Source of the DNA: Opitutus sp.
GTDB lineage: Bacteria; Verrucomicrobiota; Verrucomicrobiia; Opitutales; Opitutaceae
Direction: 5' to 3'
DNA: 64,000 nt
Assembly: GCA_024998815.1 (NCBI GenBank)
Contig: JACEUQ010000001.1
Span: forward strand, 1,116,001 to 1,180,000
How positions within the stretch are numbered: position 1 is the stretch's first letter; every line of letters begins with the position of its first letter. The notes under the pieces are model-generated. The model had not been told where the DNA came from and did not search any database. It saw only the letters and a list, made by a program, of their open reading frames with translations. Positions 61,843-64,000 of this stretch are shown piece by piece. Made by a program: the position numbers and the translations under genes.

Positions 61843-63159
61843 GTGACTGAGTCCCTACTGATTACCTTCCTCGGCGCCATCCTCGGCGCCTCGGCCGCTT
61901 GGCTTTTCCTAAAAACCCAACTCGGCGAACGCCTGCGCTCCCGCGAGACCGAACTCGCCCGGCTTTCAGCCGCCCTCAGCGCCACCGAAACCGAACGCTC
62001 CAAGCTCCAAGCTCTTAGCTCCCAACTTGACTCCACGCTCGCAGCCGAGCGCGCCGCCACAGTCGAAAAACTCGCCGCCGGCGAACAACGCCTCGCCGAA
62101 CGTGACGCCCTCGCCGCCCGTTACCTTGCCGACGCCGAAAAACTCCGCGCCACCCTGCAAACCGAGTTCCAAGCCGTCGCCGCCAAAATCCTTGAAGAAA
62201 AAACCGCCCGCTTCACCGATCACAATAAAACCCAGGTCGAATCCCTACTTCATCCCCTGCGCCAACAACTCACCGATTTTCGCCAGCGCGTGGACACCGT
62301 TTACAAAACCGAGAGCGACGACCGCGCCGCTCTCAAGGCCCAGATCGAACAACTGCGCCAACTCAACACCCACATCACCGCCGAGGCCCATGCCCTCACC
62401 ACCGCCTTAAAAGGCCAGTCGCAGGCCCGCGGCGCTTGGGGCGAACTCATCCTCGAGCGCCTGCTCACCTCAGCAGGCCTGATTAACGGCCAGGATTACC
62501 TAACCCAGGAATCCCTCACCACCGACGACGGCCGCCGCCTGCGTCCCGATGTGATCCTTCGCCTGCCCGATGCCCGCCACCTGATAATCGACTCGAAAGT
62601 CTCCCTCATCGCTTACGAGCGCGCGGTTAACGCCCCCGACGACTCAGTCCGCCTCGCCGCCACCACCGAGCACGCGCGCGCCGTGCGCACCCATGTCGAC
62701 CAGCTCAGCGCCAAACGTTACGAGGACACCGGCAAACTGATTACCCCCGATTACGTGCTCATGTTTGTCCCGCTCGAACCCGCCTTCACCCTCGCGCTCG
62801 AAACCGATCTGGCGCTCTACGAATGGGCCTTCGATCGCCGCGTCATCCTCTGCACCGCACCCACGTTATTGGTCACCCTGAAAACCGTGGCCACCTTGTG
62901 GAAACAAGATCGGCAGACGAAAAACGTGCAAGCCATCGCCGATCGTGGCGGCGCGCTCTACGACAAATTCGCCGGACTGTTTGACGACCTCGAAACCATC
63001 GGATTGCAGCTTGGTAAAACGCGCGAAAGTTACGACGCCGCCATGAACAAACTCAAAACCGGCAAGGGCAACCTGCTCGCCCAAGTCGAAGACCTCAAAA
63101 AACTCGGAGCCAAGGCAAAAAAAAGCCTGCCCGCCCCCACCCTCGAAGAACTCACATGA
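61843..63159 (+). CDS. rmuC: RmuC-family DNA recombination protein
   Basis: A 438-residue protein. An N-terminal membrane helix (LLITFLGAILGASAAWLFLK) is followed by a coiled coil (about 25-160) and the RmuC nuclease-like domain (about 190-400) with ARGAWGELILERLLTSAGLI, RLRPDVILRLPDARHLIIDS and KVSLIAYERA. It is thought to limit inversions at short repeats, although its activity is not well defined. GTG at 61843 is the start used. It overlaps the next gene by four bases (ATGA). A role in keeping inverted repeats stable is of interest in this repeat-rich genome. Confidence 0.91.
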   Translation: MTESLLITFLGAILGASAAWLFLKTQLGERLRSRETELARLSAALSATETERSKLQALSSQLDSTLAAERAATVEKLAAGEQRLAERDALAARYLADAEKLRATLQTEFQAVAAKILEEKTARFTDHNKTQVESLLHPLRQQLTDFRQRVDTVYKTESDDRAALKAQIEQLRQLNTHITAEAHALTTALKGQSQARGAWGELILERLLTSAGLINGQDYLTQESLTTDDGRRLRPDVILRLPDARHLIIDSKVSLIAYERAVNAPDDSVRLAATTEHARAVRTHVDQLSAKRYEDTGKLITPDYVLMFVPLEPAFTLALETDLALYEWAFDRRVILCTAPTLLVTLKTVATLWKQDRQTKNVQAIADRGGALYDKFAGLFDDLETIGLQLGKTRESYDAAMNKLKTGKGNLLAQVEDLKKLGAKAKKSLPAPTLEELT

Positions 63160-63503
63160 ACCTCCACGGCAACTGGCGCCCCGTGCGCGCCGAACTCGAC
63201 GGCCAAGAAGCCCCCGCCATGGCGCTTGATCGCATGGAACTCATTATCACCGAGCAAAGCTACGTGGTGCGCTTTGCCGACGAAGTCCACGACCGCGGCG
63301 TGTGGAGCGTCACCGAATCCACCCTGACGCTGACCTGCCAACACGGCGCGAACGACGGCAGACAGATTCCCGCAATTTACCAACTTGCCGGCGAACGCCT
63401 ACGGGTCTGTTACGGACTCGATAACAACGTGCCCGTCGAATTCAAAACCAGCGCCAACAGCCAACGCTACCTGGTGACCTATCGACGCCTGTCGGGTACT
63501 TAA
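63156..63503 (+). CDS. TIGR03067-like small beta-barrel protein
   Basis: A 115-residue protein with the pattern LHGNWRPVRAELDGQEAP, then LIITEQSYVVRFADEV and IPAIYQLAGERLRVCYGLDN, which matches the TIGR03067 domain (lipocalin-like, common in Planctomycetes and Verrucomicrobiota), without the usual signal peptide. Function is unknown. It is translationally coupled to rmuC by an ATGA overlap. Confidence 0.7.
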   Translation: MNLHGNWRPVRAELDGQEAPAMALDRMELIITEQSYVVRFADEVHDRGVWSVTESTLTLTCQHGANDGRQIPAIYQLAGERLRVCYGLDNNVPVEFKTSANSQRYLVTYRRLSGT

Positions 63504-63686
63504 CCACTTTATAAACAAGGACATTAGGTCGAAAAGCAAACCGACGAAGGACACCCAATAGTTCCTCATTCCGTTGTTGCTAAAGGGTTTCAACCTAAAT
63601 CCGGCAATAGAAAGTGCGGCCGGCGGGCGTTGCCCGTCGGATAGATGAGGGTGGAGAGTGCTGCGGCAGGCTGAACGGAAGCGCGA

Positions 63687-64000
63687 TCAGCTTGGGGCGG
63701 TGGCCATAGGCGGTTCAGGGCCGAGTACAGGGAAGTTTTCCTGTAAAATCCTCGCTACGATTTGCCCCCAGCGCTGGGCGACACTCCATTGCTCCGCATT
63801 ATGAAGGATACCATGTAACCATCTGGCCAGCTTTGTGATGAGTTCACTCAGGCGAGGTGCCTCGGCATGGCTCAAGCGCACGTCCAGGCGGCGTTGACCG
63901 GAGTGTTCGCTCTGCCGGGTCGCTCCGCAGAGCAGACGGGGACGTGTACTCACCGCCTCGTGGTGCTGACCGGGTTGAAGCAGGCGGTGATAGAGCGTCC
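63687..64000 (-). CDS. C-terminal part of a probable transposase (runs off window)
   Basis: An open frame that enters from the right edge and ends at TGA 63687-63689, giving 103 residues: TLYHRLLQPGQHHEAVSTRP, then SEHSGQRRLDVRLSHAEAPR and LSELITKLARWLHGILHNAE. The layout (a H-x-G-x-R-x-x-L-x-V/L-R-L-S segment, then a Trp-rich helix) recalls the ends of DDE transposases such as IS1380/IS4-like ones. The catalytic part is out of view, so the class is a guess, and a non-transposase origin cannot be excluded. Confidence 0.4.
   Translation of the reverse strand, partial: TLYHRLLQPGQHHEAVSTRPRLLCGATRQSEHSGQRRLDVRLSHAEAPRLSELITKLARWLHGILHNAEQWSVAQRWGQIVARILQENFPVLGPEPPMATAPS

Overview
The window is GC-rich, densely coded bacterial chromosome. 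No rRNA, phage or plasmid genes are visible. The mix of genes (SufT, TIGR03067-type protein, patatin, soluble FtsK, a propionate-type methylmalonyl-CoA locus) and the many dispersed inverted-repeat families suggest a Verrucomicrobiota bacterium, probably Opitutales/Opitutaceae. This placement is inference from gene content; no phylogenetic marker was aligned.

Layout. 1-3.5 kb: a minus-strand type I restriction-modification operon (hsdR, a DUF3800 gene, then hsdM running off the left edge). 3.9-4.35 kb: three minus-strand tRNA genes (Gln, Thr, Lys) with terminators. 4.6-13.1 kb: housekeeping genes (sufT, sppA, a conserved protein of unknown function, ribD with a metallo-hydrolase, leuB, a TPR protein). 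13.6-25 kb: helicase hrpB, a secreted esterase, a membrane acyltransferase, an SbmA-like ABC exporter, a DUF3108 protein and mutS. 25.2-29 kb: a branched-chain amino acid type ABC importer (livK-H-M-G, no livF). 29.3-33.5 kb: a compact operon of a soluble FtsK-type translocase, a solenoid-repeat protein and two small paralogous coiled-coil proteins. This is the least explained gene set here. 33.6-36.6 kb: an orphan DUF433 antitoxin with a decayed toxin, trxB and a patatin.

36.8-44 kb: a fatty-acid beta-oxidation set (PaaK-like CoA ligase, thiolase, FadB-type fusion, VLCAD-like acyl-CoA dehydrogenase). 44.5-47.3 kb: the classical rpsO-pnp pair. 47.5-58.6 kb, minus strand: biotin ligase, an OadG-like membrane protein, and subunits matching the 1.3S, 12S and 5S chains of methylmalonyl-CoA:pyruvate transcarboxylase, with methylmalonyl-CoA epimerase, the MeaB GTPase and both methylmalonyl-CoA mutase chains. 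Together they can convert succinyl-CoA to propionyl-CoA while recycling the carboxyl group onto pyruvate (Wood-Werkman cycle). 58.8-64 kb: surE, a DUF2959 lipoprotein, an ABC ATPase, rmuC, a TIGR03067-like protein and a probable transposase fragment at the right edge.

Almost every long gap between genes is filled by inverted-repeat elements of about ten sequence families, some nested within others. One copy lies in frame inside hrpB. Repeats also occupy the two long spacers of the transcarboxylase operon and the rpsO-pnp spacer.
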